This document shows positions 1-5,085 of a stretch of 5,085 nt of DNA, piece after piece. The number at the start of each line of letters is the position of its first letter. The stretch's first letter is position 1. Position numbers and translations under genes: made by a program. The notes beneath the pieces were generated by a model. The model was not told the origin of the DNA and did no database searches. It worked only from the letters and a program-made list of their open reading frames with translations. Source of the DNA: Actinomycetota bacterium (GTDB taxonomy: Bacteria; Actinomycetota; CADDZG01; WHSQ01); NCBI GenBank assembly GCA_019348445.1, contig JAHWJK010000118.1:1-5085 (forward strand), given 5' to 3'.

Positions 1-18
1 CCGCGCCGGACGCGTGGC

Positions 19-24
19 TATAAT
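19..24 (+). promoter_or_regulatory. Candidate -10 box of the mihF operon promoter
   Basis: A perfect TATAAT hexamer lies 70 nt before the mihF start in otherwise very GC-rich sequence. With a standard 16-18 nt spacer the -35 box would lie at or before the left edge of the window, so it cannot be judged. A TG dinucleotide lies at 15-16, one base too far for a strict extended -10. Transcription would begin near position 31, giving a leader of about 60 nt that contains the hairpin at 38-68 and the AGGAGG at 78-83. Promoter function is inferred from the hexamer and its position only. Confidence 0.6.
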
Positions 25-37
25 CGCCACCTCTTAG

Positions 38-68
38 TGAGCCGGCCGGTGGGCGGCGGGCCGGCTCA
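38..68 (+). promoter_or_regulatory. GC-rich hairpin in the mihF 5' leader
   Basis: TGAGCCGGCC at 38-47 is perfectly complementary to GGCCGGCTCA at 59-68. This forms a 10-bp stem with an 11-nt G-rich loop (48-58). It starts just after the expected transcription start and ends 9 nt before the AGGAGG ribosome site. No T run follows, so it does not look like an intrinsic terminator. It could stabilise the mRNA 5' end, tune mihF translation, or act at the DNA level as a protein site. Its role is unknown; the pairing itself is read directly from the sequence. Confidence 0.6.
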
Positions 69-77
69 GCAGACGCC

Positions 78-83
78 AGGAGG
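78..83 (+). promoter_or_regulatory. Ribosome binding site deciding the mihF start
   Basis: A perfect AGGAGG lies 10 nt before the ATG at 94. It supports that start over the upstream in-frame GTG at 37, which has no comparable site and whose first codons fall inside the 38-68 hairpin. Confidence 0.8.
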
Positions 84-93
84 TTTTGTCCGC

Positions 94-411
94 ATGCCCT
101 TGCCCCCTCCGCTAACCGAAGAGCAGCGACGGCAAGCGCTCGCGAAGGCGGCGATCGCGCGACGCAAACGAGCCGAGTTGAAAGACGAGCTGAAGCGCGG
201 CGCCACCAGCTTGAAGGATCTGCTCGGTCGCACCGATGACGAGATCGTCGGCAAGATGAAGGTCTCGACGGTTCTCGAGTCGCTCCCGGGTGTCGGCAGG
301 GTGCGCGCGAAGAAGATCATGGAGCGGCTCGATATATCCGAGTCGCGGCGCATGCGCGGCCTGGGGCAGAAACAGAAAGACAACCTCCTCCAAGAGTTCG
401 CGCGTCGCTAG
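94..411 (+). CDS. mihF: Actinobacterial integration host factor (mIHF/sIHF family)
   Basis: This 105-residue protein is a small basic nucleoid-associated protein of the mIHF/sIHF family, which is unrelated to the HU-like IHF of enterobacteria. The family binds and bends DNA, influences supercoiling and is essential in mycobacteria. The N-terminal part (about 8-45) is a charged helix rich in Arg, Lys and Ala (LTEEQRRQAL, then RRKRAELKDELKRG). The C-terminal part (about 50-105) is the helix-two-turns-helix DNA-binding domain. It contains GKMKVS at 53-58, the glycine turn LPGVGRVRAKKIM at 64-76 and RRMRGLG at 85-91, all close to the M. tuberculosis protein as I remember it. The ATG at 94 is chosen because AGGAGG sits 10 nt upstream and the protein then begins MPLPPPLTEEQ, as family members do. 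A GTG at 37 would add 19 Gly/Pro-rich residues encoded by the leader hairpin. gmk begins on the next base, so the two are probably cotranscribed and coupled. Confidence 0.94.
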   Translation: MPLPPPLTEEQRRQALAKAAIARRKRAELKDELKRGATSLKDLLGRTDDEIVGKMKVSTVLESLPGVGRVRAKKIMERLDISESRRMRGLGQKQKDNLLQEFARR

Positions 412-972
412 TTGTCTCACTCCGGTCGGCTCTACGTCATCTCGGGACCTTCGGGGGCGGGCAAGGGAACGGTCATCCGGCAGGTCCTGAAGAAGCATCC
501 GGACATCATGCTGTCGGTCTCCGCCACGACGCGGCCGTTGAGACCGGGCGAACGCAACGGGATCGACTACCAGTTCGTGTCGGTGCCGGAGTTCATCGGG
601 ATGAGAGACCGGGGCGAGTTCCTCGAGTCGGCCGAGGTTTACGGCAACTACTACGGAACCCCGCGAGGACCCGTCGACAGCGCGCTGCGAGCCGGACGCG
701 ATGTCTTGTTGGAGCTCGATATCCAGGGCGCGGCGTCCGTGAAACGGGCGAAGCCCGACGCGGTCTTGGTTTTCATCGAGCCGCCCTCGTTGGACGACCT
801 TCACGACCGCATCAGGGGACGGGGAACGGAAGACCCCGACGCGTTGTTCAAGAGATTGGAAGCCGCGTACGAAGAAGTGCGGAGCAAGGGCACCTACGAC
901 CACATCGTCGTCAACGACGAGGTCGAACGAGCCGCCGATGAACTCGCTCGTATAATCGAGTCCTCTAGATGA
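412..972 (+). CDS. gmk: Guanylate kinase
   Basis: This 186-residue cytoplasmic enzyme converts GMP and ATP to GDP and ADP, an essential step towards GTP and dGTP. The P-loop GPSGAGKGT is at 12-20. The GMP-binding segment follows, with SATTRPLRPGE at 37-47, Tyr53, Glu72 and GNYYGTP at 78-84. Asp103 lies in LDIQGA. The lid carries RGTE at 137-140 and an arginine at 148, and the C-terminal VVND (166-169) fits the adenine-contact region. Length is typical of the family. The start is a TTG placed directly after the mihF TAG, in the same frame. No other start codon exists before the P-loop, so TTG is the only workable choice. No strong Shine-Dalgarno precedes it (only AAGAG at 392-396, rather far), which suggests translation depends on ribosomes finishing mihF. 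The last codons contain a TATAAT that may help transcribe rpoZ. Confidence 0.98.
   Translation: MSHSGRLYVISGPSGAGKGTVIRQVLKKHPDIMLSVSATTRPLRPGERNGIDYQFVSVPEFIGMRDRGEFLESAEVYGNYYGTPRGPVDSALRAGRDVLLELDIQGAASVKRAKPDAVLVFIEPPSLDDLHDRIRGRGTEDPDALFKRLEAAYEEVRSKGTYDHIVVNDEVERAADELARIIESSR
951..956 (+). promoter_or_regulatory. Possible internal -10 box for rpoZ inside the end of gmk
   Basis: A perfect TATAAT, 37 nt before the rpoZ GTG, overlaps the ATA-ATC isoleucine codons near the gmk C-terminus. ATA is a rare codon in DNA this GC-rich. The hexamer is flanked by CTCG (947-950) and CGAG (957-960), a 4-bp inverted repeat. I find no good TTGACA-like -35 at 16-18 nt spacing, and the TG of an extended -10 is absent. 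Function is therefore uncertain. Confidence 0.35.
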
Positions 973-978
973 AAAGGA
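973..978 (+). promoter_or_regulatory. Ribosome binding site for rpoZ
   Basis: AAAGGA begins on the base after the gmk stop and ends 9 nt before the GTG at 988, a standard spacing. It supports that GTG as the rpoZ start. The only upstream in-frame boundary is the gmk TGA at 970-972, with no other start codon between. Confidence 0.65.
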
Positions 979-987
979 CGTGATGAA

Positions 988-1236
988 GTGATCGAACCGA
1001 AGATCGAGTCGCTGTTGGAGAACACGGACTCGAAATACACGCTCGTGATCCTCGCCGCGCGACGTAGTCGCCAGATCAACTCGTATTTCAGCCAGCTCGG
1101 TGAAGGCGTTTCCGAGTTCACGCCACCGCAGGTCTACCTGGGCCCCGATCAGGCACCGAAGGCATTGTCGATCGCGCTCCAAGAGATCGCCGAAGGCACC
1201 GTCACCTACGAACGGACCACCGACGGCATCAAGTGA
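988..1236 (+). CDS. rpoZ: DNA-directed RNA polymerase omega subunit
   Basis: This 82-residue protein is the omega subunit of RNA polymerase, which binds the C-terminal tail of beta-prime and helps it fold and assemble into the core enzyme. The conserved family block is clear: SLLENTDSKYTLVILAARRSRQIN spans about 8-31, with the helix AARRSRQIN at 23-31, then QLGEG at 36-40 and the C-terminal segment PKALSIALQEIAEG at 57-70. Length is normal for actinobacterial omega, which is often 80-110 residues. GTG is the start, supported by AAAGGA 9 nt upstream. The gene follows gmk by 15 nt, the common gmk-rpoZ pairing in many bacteria. Two tiny overlapping start-stop units fill the gap and could relay ribosomes from gmk into rpoZ. 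A TATAAT within gmk may add a separate promoter. Confidence 0.97.
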   Translation: MIEPKIESLLENTDSKYTLVILAARRSRQINSYFSQLGEGVSEFTPPQVYLGPDQAPKALSIALQEIAEGTVTYERTTDGIK

Positions 1237-1266
1237 TCTAGAACTCTCTACAGACGGGGTGTTCAC

Positions 1267-2523
1267 ATGGACGACGCCCACCTGCCCGACCGCTCGCCCG
1301 TAGCCGACGTCGCCGCGGCCCTTCAGGGCAAGAAGGTCCTGTTGTGCGTCACCGGAGGGATCGCCGCGTACAAGGTCGCCTACGTCGCACGCGGTCTCGC
1401 GCAATCCGGCGCGGACGTTCGTGTCATCATGACTCGCTCGGCGGAGCGCTTCGTCGGCGCGCAGACCTTCGCGTCGCTCACGGGCAACAAGGTTTACACC
1501 GAACTCTTTGGTGAGGGGCCGGACGTTCCCCACGTGGAGCTGGCGCGTGGAGCCGACCTCGCCATAGTGGCTCCCGCTACCGCGAACTCGGTGGCGAAGA
1601 TGGCACTGGGCATCGCGGACGATCTGTTCTCCGCAACCCTTCTAACGGTTCGTTGTCCGATCGTCGTCGCGCCCGCGATGCATACGGAGATGTGGGAGAA
1701 CGCGGCGACGCAGCACAACGTGCACCTGTTGCTCGAGCGTGGCGTGATCGTCGTTGGTCCGGTCAGCGGCGCGCTGTCGTCGGGAGACGAAGGACCGGGT
1801 CGCATGGTCGAGCCGGACGAGATCCTCGGAGCGGCTGCGGAAGTGTTGGTGCGGTCACAGGACCTTGCCGGCAAACGCATCCTCGTGACGGCGGGCGGCA
1901 CGCAGGAGCCGATCGATCCGGTGCGCTTCATCGGGAATCGCTCGTCGGGTCTGATGGGTATCGAGATCGCGCGCGCTGCGCACGAGCGCGGCGCGAAGGT
2001 CACGCTCGTGATCGGGCCGTCGAACGTCCCTCCACCGCCCGGTGTCGACGTGATCCGGGTCAAGACGGCACAGGAGATGAGGGACGAGGTGTTCGAGCTC
2101 GCCGGCGATGCCGACGCCATCGTGAAAGCCGCTGCGGTGGCCGACTGGCGGTCCGCCGAGCACGCCGATCAGAAGCTCAAGAAGGCCGCAGGGCCGCCCG
2201 AGATCGACCTCGAGCCGACGCCCGACATCCTCTCCGAGCTCGGGCATTCCGGCGGCATCCGCAAGCCCACCTCGATACTGGTCGGGTTCGCCGCCGAGAC
2301 GCAGCCCGACGCCGGCGCGCTGTCGGCGTTAGCAGAGGAGAAACGCGCCGCCAAAGGGGCCGACATCATCGTCGCCAACGACGTCTCGAGCCCGGACTCG
2401 GGCTTCGAAGTCCCCACCAATAGAGCAGTCATCGCCGGGCCGGACGGCGTGATCGATGTCGGTCTCGTCACGAAGCGGGCGCTCGCGAAAGCGCTGGTCG
2501 ACAGGATCGCGAAGCTTCTCTGA
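1267..2523 (+). CDS. coaBC: Bifunctional phosphopantothenoylcysteine decarboxylase / phosphopantothenate-cysteine ligase
   Basis: This 418-residue fusion carries out two consecutive steps of coenzyme A synthesis. The C-terminal CoaB half joins 4'-phosphopantothenate to cysteine using CTP. The N-terminal FMN-binding CoaC half then decarboxylates the product to 4'-phosphopantetheine. CoaC spans about 20-190: VTGGIAAYK at 28-36, the catalytic histidine His89 in HVEL, PATANSVAKM at 103-112, PAMHTEMW at 136-143 and the flap GDEGPGRM at 173-180. CoaB spans about 200-418: TAGGTQEPIDPVR at 208-220, GNRSSGLMG at 223-231, KAAAVADWR at 287-295, KLKK at 303-306, VGFAAET at 339-345 and ANDVS at 370-374. 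Two CoaC positions differ from the Escherichia coli enzyme: His139 in place of the Asn of PxMNxxMW, and Ser172 in place of the flap Cys. The ATG at 1267 is the only start before the flavoprotein core; its ribosome site is weak (GGGGTG at 1256-1261). The gene lies 30 nt after rpoZ. Confidence 0.98.
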   Translation: MDDAHLPDRSPVADVAAALQGKKVLLCVTGGIAAYKVAYVARGLAQSGADVRVIMTRSAERFVGAQTFASLTGNKVYTELFGEGPDVPHVELARGADLAIVAPATANSVAKMALGIADDLFSATLLTVRCPIVVAPAMHTEMWENAATQHNVHLLLERGVIVVGPVSGALSSGDEGPGRMVEPDEILGAAAEVLVRSQDLAGKRILVTAGGTQEPIDPVRFIGNRSSGLMGIEIARAAHERGAKVTLVIGPSNVPPPPGVDVIRVKTAQEMRDEVFELAGDADAIVKAAAVADWRSAEHADQKLKKAAGPPEIDLEPTPDILSELGHSGGIRKPTSILVGFAAETQPDAGALSALAEEKRAAKGADIIVANDVSSPDSGFEVPTNRAVIAGPDGVIDVGLVTKRALAKALVDRIAKLL

Positions 2524-2549
2524 CGTCCGGGAGCGTAGCCCTTCCGTCT

Positions 2550-2555
2550 TAGGAT
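2550..2555 (+). promoter_or_regulatory. Candidate -10 box or ribosome site immediately before metK
   Basis: TAGGAT fits the TANNNT form of actinobacterial -10 boxes and ends 7 nt before the ATG at 2563. That is the usual distance for a leaderless transcript whose first base is the A of the start codon. The same bases contain AGGA (2551-2554), 8 nt before that ATG, which would serve as a Shine-Dalgarno on a longer mRNA. Both readings favour 2563 over the ATG at 2554. No clear -35 is visible. Confidence 0.4.
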
Positions 2556-2562
2556 GCGGCCC

Positions 2563-3759
2563 ATGCCTACCGAGGATCTCGATCTCTTCACGTCCGAATC
2601 CGTGACCGAGGGCCATCCCGACAAGATGGCCGACCAGATCTCCGACGCGGTGCTCGACGAGATCCTTGCCGACGACCCGTTCGGCCGCGTCGCCTGCGAG
2701 ACGCTTATCACTACCGGGCTGGTCGTCGTAGCCGGCGAGATCACCACGTCGACCTACGTCGACATCCCGTCGGTGGTACGGCGCACGATCACGGACATCG
2801 GCTACACGAGCTCGAAGATCGGTTTCGACGGCGAGACGTGCGGGGTCAGCGTCGCGATCCAGGAGCAGAGCCCGGACATCGACAAGGGCGTGACGCAGTC
2901 GCATGAGGAGCAGGTGGGCGCCGCCGCCGACGAACTCGACTCGCAGGGTGCGGGGGATCAGGGAATGATGTTCGGCTTCGCGTGCCGCGAGAACGAAGAC
3001 ATGATGCCGATGCCCATCTGGCTCGCGCATCGCTTCGCTCACAGGATGTCGGAGGTCCGCAAGGCCGGCGTTCTCCCGTACCTCCGTCCCGACGGGAAGG
3101 TCCAGGTGACGATCGGCTACGAAGGCCGGACCCCCAAGGTGCTCGACACCGTGATCATCTCGAGTCAGCACCAACCGAACGTCGACATCGAAACCCTCCT
3201 GAAGCCCGATCTCCTCCAGCACGTGATCGAACCGCTGGTCCCGCCAACGCTCGATGCCGAGAACGTCAAGGTTCTCGTCAACCCGACCGGGTTGTTCGAG
3301 ATCGGTGGTCCCCGTGCCGACACGGGCCTTACCGGGCGCAAGATCATCATCGACACTTACGGCGGGATGGCTCGCCACGGCGGGGGCGCGTTCTCCGGGA
3401 AGGACCCGACGAAGGTCGATCGCTCGGCGGCATACGCCGCGCGTTACGTGGCCAAGAACGTCGTTGCGGCGGGGCTTGCGGAACGCTTCGAGATGCAGAT
3501 CGCGTACGCGATCGGTGTCGCTCACCCGGTGTCGGTGTTCGCAGAGACATTCGGGACCGAGACCGTCGATCCCAAGAAGATCGAGAGAACGGTCCTCGAG
3601 ACGTTCGACCTACGCCCGGCCGCGATCATCAGGGATCTCGATCTCAGGCGTCCGATCTACAAGAACACCGCGGCCTACGGACACTTCGGCCGCAGCGACA
3701 AGGACTTCACGTGGGAGCGCACCGACAGAGCCGATGAGCTCCGGCGTCTCCTCGGCTGA
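2563..3759 (+). CDS. metK: S-adenosylmethionine synthetase (methionine adenosyltransferase)
   Basis: This 398-residue cytoplasmic enzyme makes S-adenosylmethionine from methionine and ATP, releasing phosphate and pyrophosphate. SAM is the main methyl donor of the cell. Family hallmarks are all present. The N-terminus reads FTSESVTEGHPDK (9-21), with the His-Pro-Asp of the ATP site. The first signature, GAGDQGMMFGFA, is at 129-140. The phosphate-binding second signature, GGGAFSGKDPTKVDRS, is at 273-288. The C-terminal domain ends with the usual YGHFGR and a short basic tail. Length matches actinobacterial homologues (about 400). The ATG at 2563 is preferred because AGGA lies 8 nt before it and family proteins begin only a few residues before the FTSESV block. 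An in-frame ATG at 2554 would add three residues. The gene starts 39 nt after coaBC; that gap is too short for a SAM riboswitch. Its last 26 nt overlap priA. Confidence 0.99.
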   Translation: MPTEDLDLFTSESVTEGHPDKMADQISDAVLDEILADDPFGRVACETLITTGLVVVAGEITTSTYVDIPSVVRRTITDIGYTSSKIGFDGETCGVSVAIQEQSPDIDKGVTQSHEEQVGAAADELDSQGAGDQGMMFGFACRENEDMMPMPIWLAHRFAHRMSEVRKAGVLPYLRPDGKVQVTIGYEGRTPKVLDTVIISSQHQPNVDIETLLKPDLLQHVIEPLVPPTLDAENVKVLVNPTGLFEIGGPRADTGLTGRKIIIDTYGGMARHGGGAFSGKDPTKVDRSAAYAARYVAKNVVAAGLAERFEMQIAYAIGVAHPVSVFAETFGTETVDPKKIERTVLETFDLRPAAIIRDLDLRRPIYKNTAAYGHFGRSDKDFTWERTDRADELRRLLG

Positions 3760-5085
3760 GTCCGCTCCCGTAGTCGACGTCGTCCCCCTCGTTCCCGCGT
3801 GGCGTCTGAGCCGCACCTTTTCCTATCGCGTTCCCCCGAAGCTGGAGGGGAAGGTGGAGCCGGGGTCGTTGGTTCGCATCCCGCTGGGGTCGCGCAAGGT
3901 CCGGGGCGTCGTCGTCGACATCCGCGGGCCGGACGAGGGCGAGCTCGAAGACGTTGCGGGCGTGGTGATCCCCGTGCCGATCGCGCCGCCCCCGCTGACC
4001 GACCTGCTCGACTGGCTCTCCGACCGTTACGTCTCGCCGCGCGGACAGACCTATGCGCGCGTCGTCCCGCCCCGGGTCCGCGCCAGACGTCACGAAGGCT
4101 CCGAGCCACCAGGCGCCGAGGAGCCGAAGGTCGTCCCGAGTTACCGGGGGGGCGTCGAGTTATTGAGAGCGATAACCGAGGGTCGATCGGGAACGTGGTG
4201 TTTGCGGGCGATGCTCGGCGAGGACCGGGGCCGGGTGATCTCCGAGCTCATCGCCGCCGCCGTGCCCGCGGGAACCGCTCTCGTCGCCGTCCCCGAAGTC
4301 AGGTTCGGTTCCGCGACCCTCGACTCGATCTCGGCCGCGTTCCCGGACGCGTGTCGCGTGGACTCCGCGGTTGGCGACGCCGATAGAAGCGCGGGGTGGA
4401 TCGCTCTTGCCGGCGGAGCGACCGTCGGTGCGGGAGGTCGTGCATCCGTGCTCGCCCCGGCTCCATCGCTACGACTGATCGTCGTCGACGAGGAGAGCCA
4501 CCGCACCTACAAGGAGGATCGGTCGCCGCGCTTCGATGCTCGTCGCGTTGCGATAGAGCGCGCCCGACTACAGGGAGCGATCTGTGTGCTCGTCAGTACC
4601 GCGCCCTCGGTCGAAACCGGAGGAGCCGCTCTGTCCGGTGCATTCGCGTCTGTCGAACCCAGCCGGAGCACCGATCGCGCGACCCGTCCACTGATCGAGT
4701 TCGTTCCGAAGCCGACGGATCGCGCGATCTCTCACGATCTCCACGAACGGATCCGCGACACGTTGCGCGACGGGGGCAGGGTTGCGCTGCTGGCTCCGGT
4801 CAGCGGCTACGCCCGCGCGCTGTGGTGCGCCGAGTGCCGGCGGTCGGTTCGCTGTCCGCGCTGCGAAGCGGGGATGATCTACGGGCATTCCGCGCGGGAG
4901 ATCCGGTGTCCGCGCTGCAAGCTCGACGGTCCGGCCCCCGATACATGCCCGAACTGCGGAGCGAACGACTTCCGTTTCGTAGGCGCCGGCAGTGAGCGAC
5001 TCTCGGAACAACTCGCGAAGTCGTTCCCTCGGGCCAACGTCGTCAGGATGGACCCGGGGCGCGCCCACGACCTCGAGCGGGGCCG
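3734..5085 (+). CDS. priA: Primosomal protein PriA, helicase-deficient actinobacterial type (3' end beyond the window)
   Basis: An open frame runs without a stop from the ATG at 3734 to the window edge, giving 450 residues of an incomplete protein. PriA recognises stalled or abandoned replication forks and starts reloading of the replisome. The N-terminal 3'-end-binding domain is recognisable at about 13-115 (RTFSYRVP at 27-34, VRIPLGSRKVRGVVVD at 47-62). A remnant of the helicase core follows: ALVAVPEV, and LIVVDEESHRTYKED at about 248-262 in place of the usual DEEH. No Walker A motif (GKT/GKS) is present; the region near 150-156 reads GRSGTWC. Eight cysteines form four CxxC pairs at 365/368, 374/377, 392/395 and 405/408, the zinc-binding arrangement of PriA, followed by VGAGSER at 416-422. 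The start overlaps metK by 26 nt with only a weak ribosome site, suggesting coupling. No other start codon precedes the conserved domain. Annotators treat actinobacterial PriA as lacking helicase activity, and this copy fits. Confidence 0.95.
   Translation, partial: MSSGVSSAESAPVVDVVPLVPAWRLSRTFSYRVPPKLEGKVEPGSLVRIPLGSRKVRGVVVDIRGPDEGELEDVAGVVIPVPIAPPPLTDLLDWLSDRYVSPRGQTYARVVPPRVRARRHEGSEPPGAEEPKVVPSYRGGVELLRAITEGRSGTWCLRAMLGEDRGRVISELIAAAVPAGTALVAVPEVRFGSATLDSISAAFPDACRVDSAVGDADRSAGWIALAGGATVGAGGRASVLAPAPSLRLIVVDEESHRTYKEDRSPRFDARRVAIERARLQGAICVLVSTAPSVETGGAALSGAFASVEPSRSTDRATRPLIEFVPKPTDRAISHDLHERIRDTLRDGGRVALLAPVSGYARALWCAECRRSVRCPRCEAGMIYGHSAREIRCPRCKLDGPAPDTCPNCGANDFRFVGAGSERLSEQLAKSFPRANVVRMDPGRAHDLERG

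Noticed and set aside
445..471. Gly instead of Ser after the P-loop lysine of guanylate kinase (GKGT)
   Set aside because: GKGT is a common variant in bacterial guanylate kinases, including the Bacillus subtilis enzyme as I recall it, so it is not unusual.
112..1533. Long antisense open frame (473 codons) across mihF, gmk, rpoZ and the start of coaBC
   Set aside because: It runs opposite four clearly conserved genes, shows no recognisable domain and has the Arg/Asp/Val-rich composition typical of antisense frames in GC-rich DNA.
2522..2548. Possible terminator or riboswitch between coaBC and metK
   Set aside because: Only weak pairing is visible (GACG with CGTC, and a short GGG/CCC). There is no T run, and a 39-nt gap is too small for a SAM riboswitch.
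2329..3525. Long antisense open frame (398 codons) opposite the end of coaBC and metK
   Set aside because: It lies entirely opposite coaBC and metK, whose motifs are unmistakable. The antisense product has no recognisable family features.
4146..4152. Run of seven G within priA as a possible frameshift or phase-variable tract
   Set aside because: The recognisable PriA domains before and after the run are in the same frame, so no frameshift is present here.
3799..4995. Two sense-strand open frames (3799-4386 and 4396-4995) that could be read as separate Arg-rich genes
   Set aside because: They are out of frame with priA, which stays open from 3734 to the window edge and carries the conserved domains. 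Their products are Arg-rich and low in complexity.

Overview
The window holds one strand of a compact housekeeping gene cluster from a high-G+C bacterium, almost certainly an actinomycete-lineage organism (Actinomycetota). All genes are on the + strand: mihF, gmk, rpoZ, coaBC, metK and the first part of priA. Two things point to Actinomycetota. The first gene encodes the actinobacterial integration host factor (mIHF/sIHF family). The order mihF-gmk-rpoZ-coaBC(dfp)-metK is also the one I know from Mycobacterium tuberculosis (Rv1388-Rv1392), where priA lies slightly further on. The genus cannot be named from this window. The closely packed cluster and divergent details (metK directly overlapping priA, TTG start of gmk) suggest a lineage outside the well-known mycobacteria and streptomycetes.

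Layout: positions 1-93 hold a perfect TATAAT -10 box (19-24; its -35 would fall before the window), a 10-bp GC-rich hairpin (38-68) and a perfect AGGAGG ribosome site (78-83), all leading into mihF at 94. gmk starts on the base after the mihF stop. rpoZ follows gmk by 15 nt, coaBC follows rpoZ by 30 nt, and metK follows coaBC by 39 nt. priA overlaps metK by 26 nt and runs off the right edge. No stretch longer than 93 nt lacks a gene. No tRNA, rRNA, mobile element, CRISPR array or convincing terminator was seen. The first five genes share one reading frame, separated only by stops; priA is in another frame.

Together the genes cover nucleoid architecture (mIHF), GMP to GDP conversion (Gmk), RNA polymerase assembly (omega), two steps of coenzyme A synthesis (CoaBC), S-adenosylmethionine synthesis (MetK) and replication restart (PriA). 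The close spacing suggests cotranscription from the promoter before mihF. Possible internal starts lie before rpoZ (TATAAT at 951-956) and at metK (TAGGAT at 2550-2555, placed as for a leaderless mRNA).

I see no undescribed multi-gene system here. The points worth a second look are the structured mihF leader, the chain of overlapping start and stop codons between gmk and rpoZ, active-site substitutions in the CoaC half of CoaBC, and a PriA that has lost its Walker A motif but kept the zinc-binding cysteines.
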